NCBI GenBank assembly: GCA_017507325.1
Contig: JAFWBD010000059.1
Span: 1 to 64,000, forward strand
Length of the DNA stretch: 64,000 bases
Origin: Clostridia bacterium
GTDB lineage: Bacteria > Bacillota > Clostridia > Oscillospirales > SIG627
Direction: 5' to 3'
Of this stretch, positions 24,323 through 33,256 are shown in pieces. The notes beneath the pieces are model-generated. The model saw nothing but the letters and a program-made list of their open reading frames with translations, ran no database searches and had not been told where the DNA came from. Both the position numbers and the translations under genes were made by a program. Position 1 is the first letter of the stretch. Each line of letters starts with the position of its first letter.

Positions 24323-24817
24323 ATGAAAGATACGAAAATTAAAATCCATCAAAAAAACATGCCGATTTTGATCATTTGTTTATGCTTGGGAATCATTTTT
24401 CTCTTTCTTTCCGAATATCATTTGGATGAGGAGAGAGGCGATCTCTCAGATGATTTCGACGAGGATGCCTACACCGCTATTTTGGAAGACAAGCTGAAAA
24501 ACATCTTGGAGGAGATGGATGGAGTCAGTCAGGTAAACGTGATGATTACGCTGGAGGGCGGAAGATATTACCGCTACGCCATCGGATCCAGCAAAAGCCT
24601 GAACGGCTCGTTGGAAAGCTCCGAGACCTTTTTGCAGCTTCAGAAGGACTCGGGAGGCAATTCCGCTCCGATTCTTACAGAGGTTCTTCTTCCCAAGGTA
24701 AAAGGAGTCAGCGTGGTTTGCCAAGGAGCCGAGGACGATGCGATTCGCGGGAGAATGATCCGACTGATCGCCAGCACTCTTGATCTCAATGCCAATCAAA
24801 TCTATGTGACAAAATAA
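24323..24817 (+). CDS. spoIIIAG: Stage III sporulation protein AG
   Basis: 164 aa: a short cytoplasmic part, one transmembrane helix (residues 13-30) and a ring-building domain with DGVSQVNVMITLEGG and LLPKVKGVSVVCQGA. SpoIIIAG forms the 30-mer ring of the channel on the mother-cell side. Its ATG follows the spoIIIAF stop directly. Confidence 0.94.
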   Translation: MKDTKIKIHQKNMPILIICLCLGIIFLFLSEYHLDEERGDLSDDFDEDAYTAILEDKLKNILEEMDGVSQVNVMITLEGGRYYRYAIGSSKSLNGSLESSETFLQLQKDSGGNSAPILTEVLLPKVKGVSVVCQGAEDDAIRGRMIRLIASTLDLNANQIYVTK

Positions 24818-24831
24818 GGAGGCTACATACC

Positions 24832-25521
24832 ATGAAAAAGCTAAAAAAAATGCATCTTATCGACCCCATCGAGGAAGCAACATCGGAGGAAACTGCCCTG
24901 GAGGCGGTTGAGGAGGCAATGGAAGCCGAGGAGGCGGCCTTTCCCGACATCGGAAAATGGTTTGAAAGGGTGAAGGAAAAAATCAAGCCCTTTCCCTGGA
25001 AAAAGATCAATGCCAAAAATGCCCTGATCGTCGGTTGTCTCGTTCTGGTGGCGGTGGCCGGCTATCTGAATGCCCGCTTCGGTGCTCCCACAGAGAATCC
25101 CGAGGTCAACGATCCGCCCGAGAGCCCCGTGGTGGAAAATACCGAAAACGAGAATTTCTTTGCTACAGCCGTCATTGACCGAGAGAGAGCACGCGGCGAA
25201 GCGCTGGAGGTTTTGGTAAACATCACCGAGGATGAGGCTGCCAGCGAAAGCGCCAAGAGCGATGCTTTTACCCAAATGGAGCGCATCGCCAACGAAACCA
25301 GCTGGGAGATCGACATTGAAAATCTGGTCAAAGCCAAGGGCTTTCAGGAATGCGTTGCCATCATCAACAACGATACCGCCAACATCGTGGTGGAATCCGA
25401 CGGTTTGACGGCGGGACAGATCGCCCAGATCAAGGAAATCGTCTATCTGGAATCCTCCATCCAGCCGAAGGATATTAAAATCATCGAAAGAAGCGGAACG
25501 GGTACCGGAACCGCCTCTTAA
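24832..25521 (+). CDS. spoIIIAH: Stage III sporulation protein AH
   Basis: 229 aa. An acidic cytoplasmic N-terminus of about 60 residues, one transmembrane helix (63-80), a Pro/Glu-rich linker and a C-terminal ring-building domain (ALEVLVNITEDEAASESAK, then CVAIINNDTANIVV). It pairs with SpoIIQ across the intermembrane space. ATG at 24832 with AAGGAGG upstream. Last gene of the operon. Confidence 0.94.
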   Translation: MKKLKKMHLIDPIEEATSEETALEAVEEAMEAEEAAFPDIGKWFERVKEKIKPFPWKKINAKNALIVGCLVLVAVAGYLNARFGAPTENPEVNDPPESPVVENTENENFFATAVIDRERARGEALEVLVNITEDEAASESAKSDAFTQMERIANETSWEIDIENLVKAKGFQECVAIINNDTANIVVESDGLTAGQIAQIKEIVYLESSIQPKDIKIIERSGTGTGTAS

Positions 25522-25522
25522 A

Positions 25523-25556
25523 AAAAATGAGCAACCGAAAATGGTTGCTCATTTTT
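25523..25556 (+). terminator. Terminator of the spoIIIA operon
   Basis: A 12-bp perfect stem (25525-25536 with 25543-25554), loop GAAAAT, flanked by A- and T-runs, directly after the spoIIIAH stop. It may work in both directions, since the next gene is convergent. Confidence 0.9.
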
Positions 25557-25563
25557 ACGTAAT

Positions 25564-25980
25564 TCACTTAAACTCTTTGGTAAAGGTATTTTTGCATTTT
25601 TGACAGCGGATGTCAAATAGGCCGCTGCGCTTGGGCATTTTGATCGGCGCCTTACAATGAGGGCACTTAAAAAACCGCATGGTCTTGCGCTCGCGAAAAC
25701 GATAGGAAATATGGCGGAAGAAAAGCTTTACTTTTTGCAACAGGCTGTAATACCGCGCATTTTCCCGACGTCGTTTCAACAGATCCTTGGAAAACATCCG
25801 AAAGAAAACCAGAAAAATCAGCACCCACTCCAGCGTGGAAACAGCAAAGCTTCGGAGAGGAAGATTGATAACGGCAAGGCCGAGAGCGGCAAACAGAAGA
25901 TGACGGTTCAAGGTATCCGTTCCGTATCGTCCGTTCATAAAACGCAAAAAAGATATGCGAAGGCGGGAAAAAAAGCTCAT
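25564..25980 (-). CDS. Membrane protein with C-terminal zinc ribbon
   Basis: 138 aa, not assigned to a named family. Two close hydrophobic segments (about residues 27-44 and 50-62) are followed by a basic stretch and a zinc-ribbon-like pair CPHC and CQKC at the C-terminus. ATGA overlap with the YugP-type peptidase upstream implies coupled expression. The ribbon could bind nucleic acid or a protein partner in the cytoplasm. Confidence 0.65.
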   Translation of the reverse strand: MSFFSRLRISFLRFMNGRYGTDTLNRHLLFAALGLAVINLPLRSFAVSTLEWVLIFLVFFRMFSKDLLKRRRENARYYSLLQKVKLFFRHISYRFRERKTMRFFKCPHCKAPIKMPKRSGLFDIRCQKCKNTFTKEFK

Positions 25981-26702
25981 CTCCTTCTCCTTCCTCCCGA
26001 AACCAGTGCCAACAGCCTGAGAAACTGAAGCAAGGTATACGCCAATGCCGCAACGTAGGTCATGGCCGCCGCCGTTAAGGTCTTTCTTGCTCCCACCAGT
26101 TCCTCCCCCACCAAGAGATTTCCTTCTCGAATGGCGCTCATGGCACGGTGTGAGGCATCCAGCTCCGTGGGGAGGGTAACCAGCTGAAAGACCACGCTGA
26201 GACCGAAAAAGAGCACTCCCGCCATGGCAATCGGATAACCGTAGGGAAAGGCGGCGACACCGCTTAAAAGAAGCCCAATCAAAATCATGGGAACGGAGAG
26301 CTTGGTGCCGATATTGGCAATGGGAACAATGGCGGTGCGAATGCGAACCGGAACGTAGTTTTTCGCATGCTGAACAGCGTGTCCCGCCTCGTGAGAGGCT
26401 ACCCCGATGGCGGCGGTGGATTTGGAATCGTAGACCGAATCCGAAAGGTACACGGTATTGTCCCGCGGGTCATAATGATCGGTAAGGTTTCCCGAAACAC
26501 GCTCTACACGAACTCCGAATACGCCGTTCTGCTCCATCACACGGCGAGCCGCCTCCGCTCCCGTGATCCCCATGGAGGAGATCTGAGCGGAATACTTTCG
26601 GAAGGTGCTGTTCACCAGCGAGGCGGCAATCATCGAGCCGATGGATGCCAAAACGACAAACAAATATCCGAATACTTCAAAAAAATACAAAAATTCTCCC
26701 AT
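25977..26702 (-). CDS. yugP: YugP-type membrane zinc metallopeptidase
   Basis: 241 aa. The zinc site HEAGH (His104, Glu105, His108) sits in SHEAGHAVQHA after a conserved DHYDPRDNTVYLS block. Four transmembrane helices surround it (about 9-30, 125-145, 150-172 and 205-230), as in Bacillus YugP. Substrates are unknown. Middle gene of a yhbY-yugP-zinc ribbon unit on the minus strand, 15 nt after yhbY. Confidence 0.9.
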   Translation of the reverse strand: MGEFLYFFEVFGYLFVVLASIGSMIAASLVNSTFRKYSAQISSMGITGAEAARRVMEQNGVFGVRVERVSGNLTDHYDPRDNTVYLSDSVYDSKSTAAIGVASHEAGHAVQHAKNYVPVRIRTAIVPIANIGTKLSVPMILIGLLLSGVAAFPYGYPIAMAGVLFFGLSVVFQLVTLPTELDASHRAMSAIREGNLLVGEELVGARKTLTAAAMTYVAALAYTLLQFLRLLALVSGGRRRR

Positions 26703-26717
26703 AATGCTCCTTTCCCG

Positions 26718-27014
26718 TTACGGCAGTTGAATCTTGGGCTTTTTACTGCTCTTTTTGTACAAAACGAATTTATTCCCGATGGTCTGAACACCGCAGCATC
26801 CCAAAAGCTCACAAATATGATCGGACACCTCGCGGGGGGATTCATCCGAATTTTCAAGAACGGTCACCTTGATCAATTCATTTTTTTCCAAGCCCTCCCG
26901 AAGCTGTGTTAAAAAAGCATCGTCCAAATAGCCTGCCTTCCCCACTTGATATTTTGCGGGAAGTGCATTGGCAAGACCTCTTAAATATGCTCTCTGTTTT
27001 CCTGTTAATTCCAT
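26718..27014 (-). CDS. yhbY: Ribosome-assembly RNA-binding protein YhbY
   Basis: 98 aa CRM-domain protein that associates with pre-50S particles. Hallmarks are LTGKQRAYLRGLA at the start, QVGKAGY near 25, and the conserved GNKFVLYKKS near the end. Own promoter upstream (27051-27079); divergent from the ABC transporter. Confidence 0.95.
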   Translation of the reverse strand: MELTGKQRAYLRGLANALPAKYQVGKAGYLDDAFLTQLREGLEKNELIKVTVLENSDESPREVSDHICELLGCCGVQTIGNKFVLYKKSSKKPKIQLP

Positions 27015-27050
27015 AAAATTCTCCGTAGCTATAATTACTCATTTTTTAAT

Positions 27051-27079
27051 ATTTTATCCCTTTCTTTCTTCTTTGTCAA
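27051..27079 (-). promoter_or_regulatory. SigA-type promoter of yhbY-yugP
   Basis: TTGACA (27074-27079), 17-nt spacer, TAAAAT (27051-27056), about 36 nt before the yhbY start. Confidence 0.75.
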
Positions 27080-27112
27080 CCGCAGGATCTTGAACTTTCC
27101 GAAACGCGGCTG

Positions 27113-27138
27113 TTTACAAGATGAGAAATTCTTGTAAA
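27113..27138 (+). promoter_or_regulatory. Operator-like inverted repeat upstream of the ABC transporter
   Basis: TTTACAAGA (27113-27121) and TCTTGTAAA (27130-27138) form a perfect 9-bp inverted repeat around an 8-nt centre. It lies ~100 nt before the transporter start. A TAAAAT at 27183-27188 could be the -10 box, without a good -35, which would fit an activated promoter. The regulator is not in the window. Confidence 0.45.
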
Positions 27139-27234
27139 AATCCAAAAAAATACGGAAAATGCAACAATTATTCATAACGGGTTAAAATAGATTTGTTAGA
27201 ATCTTGCTTATTAAATTTGATGAAAGGGATTACT

Positions 27235-30222
27235 ATGCTCAACCTTATCGACGTCAAAAAAGACTATCTTTCCGCAAGCGATACGATAAAGGCCTTAAAG
27301 AGTGTTTCTCTGCGCTTTCGTGAAAGTGAATTCGTCTCCATTTTAGGCCCCTCGGGTTGCGGTAAAACCACTCTTCTGAACATCATCGGCGGCTTGGATC
27401 ACTATACCTCGGGAGATCTGGTTATCAACGGACGAAGCACCAAGGATTTTCGCGATTCCGATTGGGATACCTACCGCAATCACTCCATCGGCTTTGTTTT
27501 CCAAAGCTACAACCTCATTCCGCACCAAAGCGTTTTGGCCAACGTGGAATTGGCTCTGACGCTCTCGGGCGTTTCCAAGTCCGAGCGGAGGAAAAAGGCC
27601 ATTGCCGCCTTGGATAAGGTCGGTTTGAAGGATCAGATCAAAAAAAGACCCAATCAGCTTTCGGGCGGCCAGATGCAGCGCGTTGCCATTGCCCGCGCAC
27701 TGGTCAACAATCCCGACATTCTCCTGGCTGACGAGCCCACGGGAGCCTTGGATTCCGTAACCAGCATTCAGATTATGGAATTGCTCAAGGAAATCTCGAA
27801 GGAAAAGCTGGTGATTATGGTTACCCATAACCCCGGTCTTGCCGAGGAATACTCCACCCGTATCATCAAGCTTTTGGACGGCAAGGTGGTGGATGACACC
27901 GCGCCCGTCACGGAGGAAGAGATCCGCCAAGCCGAGATCAAAAAAGGCTCCCGAAGCGCTGTCAAAGAAAAAAAGCCCTCTATGTCTCTTTTCACCGCTC
28001 TTTCCCTTTCCATGAACAATCTGATGACCAAAAAGGGGCGTACGATTCTGACATCCTTTGCCGGCTCCATCGGTATCATCGGAATTGCTATGATCCTCTC
28101 TCTTTCCAACGGAATCAACGCCTATATTCATGCCGTCCAAGAAGAAACCCTCTCCAGCTACCCCATTGCCATTCAAGCGGAATCGGTGGATATGACGGCT
28201 TTGATGATTTCCCTGATGGGAATCAATCAGAAGGAATCCGAAAACGCCCACGATCTGGACGCGGTGTATTCCTCCAGCGTTATGAGCGAAATGATCAATT
28301 CTCTTAACAGCGCCAAGATGCAGACCAATAATCTGACCTTGTTCAAAAAGTTTTTGGAGGAAAACGAGGAGATCCGTGAATACATCTCCAACATTCAGTA
28401 TTCCTACGATCTGAATATGCAGATCTACACCAAGGATGAAAACGGCGCCATCGTCAAAAGCGACGTTGAGGAAATGATGACCCGAATTATGGAGGGTATG
28501 GGCTTTGATGGCAGCTTGATGGGCACCGGCTCCTCCGCTCAGAGCTTCGGATCCATTCCCCTTTGGCAGGAAATGCTCGCCGAAAGGGACGGAACGGGAA
28601 TCAGCTCCCTTGTGAAGGATCAGTACGATCTGGTTTACGGCGCCTGGCCGAACGAATACAACGAGGTTGTACTTGTGGTCAACGATCGCAACGAATTGAG
28701 CGATTTGGTGCTTTGCGGCCTCGGCTTGATCTCCACTGAGGAAATCTTGGAGGAAATGATCGCTTCCGGCAAGGGTGAAATGCTGGACACCGCCGTCAAA
28801 TCTTGGAGCTATGAGGACATTTGCTCCAAAAAATTCAAGATCTTTTTGCCCTCGGAGCTGTATCAAAAGAACCCCGCAGGCGGCTATACTCTCTTGACCG
28901 AAACCCAAAACGGAATGGAATATTTGTTTGGCGGAGATCGCGGAGTTGACATCCGTATCAGCGGTATCATCCGTCAAAACGAGGACGCAGGCTCGGGTAT
29001 GCTGACGGGGGCCTTGGGCTACACCGCCGATCTTACAAAGCATCTTTTGAACAAGATCGAATCCAATTCGCTGATCCGCGAGCAGCTTGAAAATCCGGAC
29101 CGCGACGTCTTATTGAACCTTCCCTTCCTTCCCGAAGATTACGTGGAGGAGGCGGATGACGTAAAGATTCAGAAGATCCGCGATTATTTGAACTCTCTTT
29201 CAACCGAGCAAAAGGCAGAGATCTTCATTGAATTTTCCTCCGTTCCCACCAAGGAGTATTTGGATCTTGCCGTACAATCCGCGATGGCCAATCTGACCAC
29301 CCGCCAGGACATTGAAAAGATGGTAATGGATGCTCTGACCTCGCAGGAGCAGGCAGGCACCGACGTTTCCTACATTATGGATTACATCAAGCAGTTGAGC
29401 GACGATCAGCTCCGGGAAATGGTTCGAGGCGAAATCGAAAAACAGATTGCCGAGCAATACGCCAAAGGAATCCGCGACAGCTTTTCCCGTATGCCCACCG
29501 AGCAGGTTGCCGCGCTCCTTGCCGCAAAACTGATGCCCGGGGAGCAAGGCTTTACCGCTCCGGAGCTTCTTCGTCTTTACGACGACTATATGCCTGCCAG
29601 CTATTCGATGGAGAACAGTGAAAAGATTTTGGAGAAACTGGGTCTGACAAGCGAAGACAGCCCCAGCGTGATCCAAATCTATACCGACACCTTCGAAAAC
29701 AAGGAGACCATTTCCGATCTGATCAAAAAATACAACAAGAATCAGGAAGAGGAGGATCAGATCGAATATACCGATTACATTGCACTGGCTCTTTCCGGTG
29801 TTGCGACCATCATCAACGCCATCTCCTACGTTTTGGTTGCCTTCGTTTCCATTTCCTTGGTGGTATCTTCGATTATGATCGGTATCATCACCTACATTTC
29901 CGTTTTGGAAAGAACCAAGGAGATCGGTATTCTTCGCGCTGTGGGCGCCTCCAAGAAGGACGTTTCCCGCGTGTTCAACGCCGAAAGCGTAATCGAGGGC
30001 TTCGCAGCCGGTGTGATGGGCATCGGAATCACACTTTTGCTTTTGATCCCCACAAACTTCATCATTCAGGCTCTCACCGATATTCCTTCCCTGAAGGCAT
30101 TTCTCCCCGCAGGCGGATACCTTTTGATTCTGGTCAGCGTTCTCCTCTCCTTCTTTGCAGGACTGGTTCCCTCACGTTTCGCCGCCAAGAAGGACCCCGT
30201 GGAGGCCTTACGAACCGAGTAA
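27235..30222 (+). CDS. ABC transporter, fused ATPase and MacB/FtsX-type permease
   Basis: 995 aa; ATG at 27235 with GAAAGGG upstream, rather than 27193. The N-terminal ATPase (about 1-225) has Walker [10 protein letters not shown] (38-46), signature LSGGQ (142-146) and Walker B ILLADE (162-167), of the LolD/MacB class. A transmembrane helix near 275-300 is followed by a ~550-residue extracytoplasmic domain rich in helices and three C-terminal helices with the [19 protein letters not shown] motif of FtsX/MacB permeases. Fusion of both parts in one chain allows a homodimeric transporter. Such systems work as mechanotransmission exporters for peptides or lipoproteins, or in antibiotic resistance; substrate is unknown. 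Monocistronic, with terminator. Confidence 0.9.
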   Translation: MLNLIDVKKDYLSASDTIKALKSVSLRFRESEFVSILGPSGCGKTTLLNIIGGLDHYTSGDLVINGRSTKDFRDSDWDTYRNHSIGFVFQSYNLIPHQSVLANVELALTLSGVSKSERRKKAIAALDKVGLKDQIKKRPNQLSGGQMQRVAIARALVNNPDILLADEPTGALDSVTSIQIMELLKEISKEKLVIMVTHNPGLAEEYSTRIIKLLDGKVVDDTAPVTEEEIRQAEIKKGSRSAVKEKKPSMSLFTALSLSMNNLMTKKGRTILTSFAGSIGIIGIAMILSLSNGINAYIHAVQEETLSSYPIAIQAESVDMTALMISLMGINQKESENAHDLDAVYSSSVMSEMINSLNSAKMQTNNLTLFKKFLEENEEIREYISNIQYSYDLNMQIYTKDENGAIVKSDVEEMMTRIMEGMGFDGSLMGTGSSAQSFGSIPLWQEMLAERDGTGISSLVKDQYDLVYGAWPNEYNEVVLVVNDRNELSDLVLCGLGLISTEEILEEMIASGKGEMLDTAVKSWSYEDICSKKFKIFLPSELYQKNPAGGYTLLTETQNGMEYLFGGDRGVDIRISGIIRQNEDAGSGMLTGALGYTADLTKHLLNKIESNSLIREQLENPDRDVLLNLPFLPEDYVEEADDVKIQKIRDYLNSLSTEQKAEIFIEFSSVPTKEYLDLAVQSAMANLTTRQDIEKMVMDALTSQEQAGTDVSYIMDYIKQLSDDQLREMVRGEIEKQIAEQYAKGIRDSFSRMPTEQVAALLAAKLMPGEQGFTAPELLRLYDDYMPASYSMENSEKILEKLGLTSEDSPSVIQIYTDTFENKETISDLIKKYNKNQEEEDQIEYTDYIALALSGVATIINAISYVLVAFVSISLVVSSIMIGIITYISVLERTKEIGILRAVGASKKDVSRVFNAESVIEGFAAGVMGIGITLLLLIPTNFIIQALTDIPSLKAFLPAGGYLLILVSVLLSFFAGLVPSRFAAKKDPVEALRTE

Positions 30223-30239
30223 CAATCCGTTTTACGAAC

Positions 30240-30272
30240 GGCACCCCATGAATGGGGTGCCGCCTTTTTTTC
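30240..30272 (+). terminator. Terminator after the ABC transporter
   Basis: A 10-bp perfect stem (30240-30249 with 30252-30261) followed by GCC and seven T. Confidence 0.9.
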
Positions 30273-30329
30273 CTAAAACCATACAAGGACGTTTTTTTGA
30301 TTTTACACGGCTTTTTGCAAAACAAGTCT

Positions 30330-30358
30330 TTGACAAAGGCGAAAAGCTATGATATACT
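30330..30358 (+). promoter_or_regulatory. SigA-type promoter of pstA-holB
   Basis: TTGACA (30330-30335), 17-nt spacer, TATACT (30353-30358), about 60 nt before pstA. Confidence 0.85.
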
Positions 30359-30417
30359 ATAAGCGAGATATTATATACTCCAATATTCTCAAATTGAACA
30401 CATAGGAGGAACCTGTT

Positions 30418-30744
30418 ATGAAAATGATTTTTGCGATCGTAAACAACGATGATGCCCCGGACGTGATGAAAACCTTGAACCAAGAGCGAATCCCCGTAAC
30501 TAAGTTGGCATCCACAGGCGGCTTCCTGATGAAGGGCAATACCACCTTTATCTCCGGTGTGGAGGACAATATGGTGGATCACGTGATCGAGCTGATCAAG
30601 GAGCATTCCAAGAGGAGAACCCAGCTGATGCCCATTGATTACAGTCATTACAACGCCGGTGTTTCCACACCCTATCCGGTGGAGATCACCATAGGCGGTG
30701 CCACGGTTTTTGTGGTAGACATCGAAAAATACGAAAAGGCATAA
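30418..30744 (+). CDS. pstA: Cyclic-di-AMP receptor, PII-like
   Basis: 108 aa PstA/DarA (YaaQ) protein, a trimeric PII-like sensor of the second messenger c-di-AMP. Recognisable parts are MKMIFAIVNNDDAP, the nucleotide-loop KLASTGGFLMKGNTT and the C-terminal GGATVFVVDIEKYEK. The RBS is AGGAGG. In Bacillus yaaQ precedes holB and yaaT (ricT); the same order is kept here with murA inserted. Confidence 0.95.
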   Translation: MKMIFAIVNNDDAPDVMKTLNQERIPVTKLASTGGFLMKGNTTFISGVEDNMVDHVIELIKEHSKRRTQLMPIDYSHYNAGVSTPYPVEITIGGATVFVVDIEKYEKA

Positions 30745-30756
30745 GGCTTCGCTTCC

Positions 30757-31755
30757 ATGGGTCCGATTCTGGGAAACGAAAAGCTTCTTGATGCTCTTTT
30801 TTCCTCCATTCGCCAAAACCGTTTGGCGGGTTGCTACATTTTGGAGGGTGCCAAGGGGACGGGGAAACGAAGTATTGCCCGTTTTGTGGCTGCATCTCTT
30901 CTCTGTCCCAACCGCAATGCAAAGGGAGAGGCCTGCCTGCAGTGCCCCTCCTGCCGACGGGTTTTGGCAGGAAATCATATTGACGTATTTGAACTGACCC
31001 CCGAGGAAAAGGGCAAAAGAATCCCCGTTTCGGCAGTCAGAGAAATGCTTCGAAACAGCTACGTTCTCCCTTGCGAGGGTGATTGGCGGATATTTATTCT
31101 TTGCGACAGCGAAGCCATGAAAAAGGAAGCGCAGAATGCCTTACTCAAGAGCATAGAGGAACCCCGTGATCAAACGGTCTTCTTTCTTTTAACGGCCGAT
31201 GCCTCCCGTCTCCTTCCCACCGTTCGAAGTCGAGCTGTCAAATTCAAAACGGAGCCTCTCCCGAAGGACGTGATCCGCGAGGCTCTGAAAGAAAACAAAC
31301 CCGCTTCCGAGATTTCGGAGGAAGCGATTTTGCTGTGCGGCGGTTCTCTGGGGAGAGCCTTGGAAATTTTGGGTGATGCCGAATTTCACGCGGCACGGCA
31401 AGTGGTACTGAAATATTTTGAGGCGCTGTTTTCCGGCGCCAGCTTTACCAAGTTGTGCTTGATTGTTTCCCCGGCTGAATGGAGCCGAGCCAAATTTTCG
31501 ATCATTTTGCCGATGGTCAAATTGGCTCTTCGGGATCTGATCTGTGCTCATTTCGGTTTTGATTTTTCACCGGAATTTTTCACAAATTCCGCTTTTCTGC
31601 ACGACTTTGCGGAAATCATTTCCCCTACCGAAGCGATTCGTCTTTATGAAATGACGGAGGCTTTGGAGGGTGCCACCGAGCAAAACGCCAATCTGTATGC
31701 AATGCTCTCCACCTTCCATTTGCGCTTTCAGAAATTAACCCAAAGCCTCGCATAG
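30757..31755 (+). CDS. holB: DNA polymerase III delta-prime subunit
   Basis: 332 aa clamp-loader subunit. Features: GCYILEGAKGTGKRSIAR (P-loop-like), the zinc module CLQCPSCRR, KEAQNALLKSIEEPRDQT with the conserved KxxEEP run, and a Ser-Arg finger PTVRSRA. It starts 12 nt after pstA and is presumably cotranscribed. No clear terminator follows; murA has its own promoter. Confidence 0.93.
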   Translation: MGPILGNEKLLDALFSSIRQNRLAGCYILEGAKGTGKRSIARFVAASLLCPNRNAKGEACLQCPSCRRVLAGNHIDVFELTPEEKGKRIPVSAVREMLRNSYVLPCEGDWRIFILCDSEAMKKEAQNALLKSIEEPRDQTVFFLLTADASRLLPTVRSRAVKFKTEPLPKDVIREALKENKPASEISEEAILLCGGSLGRALEILGDAEFHAARQVVLKYFEALFSGASFTKLCLIVSPAEWSRAKFSIILPMVKLALRDLICAHFGFDFSPEFFTNSAFLHDFAEIISPTEAIRLYEMTEALEGATEQNANLYAMLSTFHLRFQKLTQSLA

Positions 31756-31852
31756 CCATTCACTTTTTCCCCCGTTTTTCATATGATGGTGATATAGAAC
31801 GATCCGAATCCGATCGTTGTAAAAAAATGGACTGCGAAATGGGCCTATTCTC

Positions 31853-31881
31853 TTGAAATCAAAACACTTTTTTGATATAAT
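31853..31881 (+). promoter_or_regulatory. SigA-type promoter of murA-ricT
   Basis: TTGAAA (31853-31858), 17-nt spacer, TATAAT (31876-31881), about 60 nt before murA. Confidence 0.85.
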
Positions 31882-31942
31882 AGTCTTCGTATCTGTTTTT
31901 GACTGAAAAAAGTACTTGTGAAAGGATCGAAACCTTTTTACT

Positions 31943-33247
31943 ATGGATATCAACACAGGAAAAATCATCATTTCCGGCGGCAAGCCCTTGGAGGGTGAGA
32001 TTCCCGTTTCCGGCATGAAGAATGCGGCGGTGGCAATTGTTTTTTCCACCATTTTGACGGAAGATAAATGCATCATTGAAAACCTTCCCGACATCAGTGA
32101 CGTAAACGTTTCACTGCAGATCTTGGAATCCATCGGGGTAAAGGTAAACAAGCTGGATAAAAACACGGTAGAGATCGATTCCTCCTTCGTGGCACCCGGC
32201 ATTGCTCCCTTTGATCTGGTCAGCAAAATGCGTGCCTCCTACTATCTGATCGGCGCGGAGCTCGGGCGCTTTGGCCGTGCCTTTGTGGGATTGCCCGGTG
32301 GATGCGATTTCGGAGCCCGTCCCATTGACCAGCACATTAAGGGTTTTGAAGCCCTGGGGTGCGACGTGAAGGCGGAGGGCGATTACGTGGAGGCCACTGC
32401 CAAGGACGGTTCTCTCCACGGGGCCTCGGTTTATATGGATATGGTTACCGTCGGCGGCACCATCAACGTGATGCTGGCCGCTGTAAAGGCGGAGGGCGTT
32501 ACGGTAATCGAGAATGCCGCTCACGAGCCTCATATTGTTGACACAGCCAACTTTTTGAATGCCTGCGGCGCCGATATCAGCGGTGCCGGTACCGACGTGA
32601 TCAAGATCCGCGGAGTCAAAAAGCTTCACGGTGTTACATATACCATCATTCCCGATATGATCGAAGCAGGAACCTTCATGATCCTGGCGGCCGCAACGGG
32701 CGGAAATTTAAGGATCACCAACCTGATCCCCAAGCATTTGGATTCCGTTACGGCAAAGCTGTGCGAAATGGGCGTCGAGATCGAGGAGGAGGGCGATTCC
32801 CTTACGGTAAGGCGCAAGGAAGGCCCTTTGAAGAAGATCAACGTAAAAACGCTTCCCTACCCCGGCTTTCCCACGGATATGAACCCGCAAATGTGTGTGC
32901 TTCTTTGCTTGGCAGAGGGGCTTTCCCGATTGACTGAGAGTGTTTGGGAATCCCGTTTCCGCTACGTAGAGGAGCTGAAGCGTATGGGTGCCAAGATCAA
33001 CATCAACGGCCGCTGTGCCGAGGTGGAGGGGGTTCCCTATTTAAAGGGCGCTTCTGTTCGCGCCGTGGATCTGAGAGCGGGATGCGCCATGGTCATTGCC
33101 GGCCTTGCCGCCGAAGGGATCACAGAGATCGACGAAATCTATCATATTTTCCGCGGATACGAAAACCTGATCGGAAAATTGCAAGGAGTGGGCGCCGATA
33201 TCAAGGTGGTATACCCCAAAAGCCTACAATATATTGACTACGAATAA
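31943..33247 (+). CDS. murA: UDP-N-acetylglucosamine 1-carboxyvinyltransferase
   Basis: 434 aa. First committed step of peptidoglycan synthesis: enolpyruvyl transfer from PEP to UDP-GlcNAc. The active-site loop LPGGCDFGARPIDQH has Cys121, the residue alkylated by fosfomycin, so sensitivity is expected. Substrate-binding MKNAAVAI is at the start and PHIVDTANFL, FPTDMNPQ follow. Standard length. Its own promoter lies upstream; ricT follows within about 15 nt. Confidence 0.97.
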   Translation: MDINTGKIIISGGKPLEGEIPVSGMKNAAVAIVFSTILTEDKCIIENLPDISDVNVSLQILESIGVKVNKLDKNTVEIDSSFVAPGIAPFDLVSKMRASYYLIGAELGRFGRAFVGLPGGCDFGARPIDQHIKGFEALGCDVKAEGDYVEATAKDGSLHGASVYMDMVTVGGTINVMLAAVKAEGVTVIENAAHEPHIVDTANFLNACGADISGAGTDVIKIRGVKKLHGVTYTIIPDMIEAGTFMILAAATGGNLRITNLIPKHLDSVTAKLCEMGVEIEEEGDSLTVRRKEGPLKKINVKTLPYPGFPTDMNPQMCVLLCLAEGLSRLTESVWESRFRYVEELKRMGAKININGRCAEVEGVPYLKGASVRAVDLRAGCAMVIAGLAAEGITEIDEIYHIFRGYENLIGKLQGVGADIKVVYPKSLQYIDYE

Positions 33248-33256
33248 TTTCAAGGA

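Noticed and set aside
27343..29043. 566-codon minus-strand open frame inside the ABC transporter
   Set aside because: It is antisense to well conserved ATPase and permease motifs and resembles no protein.
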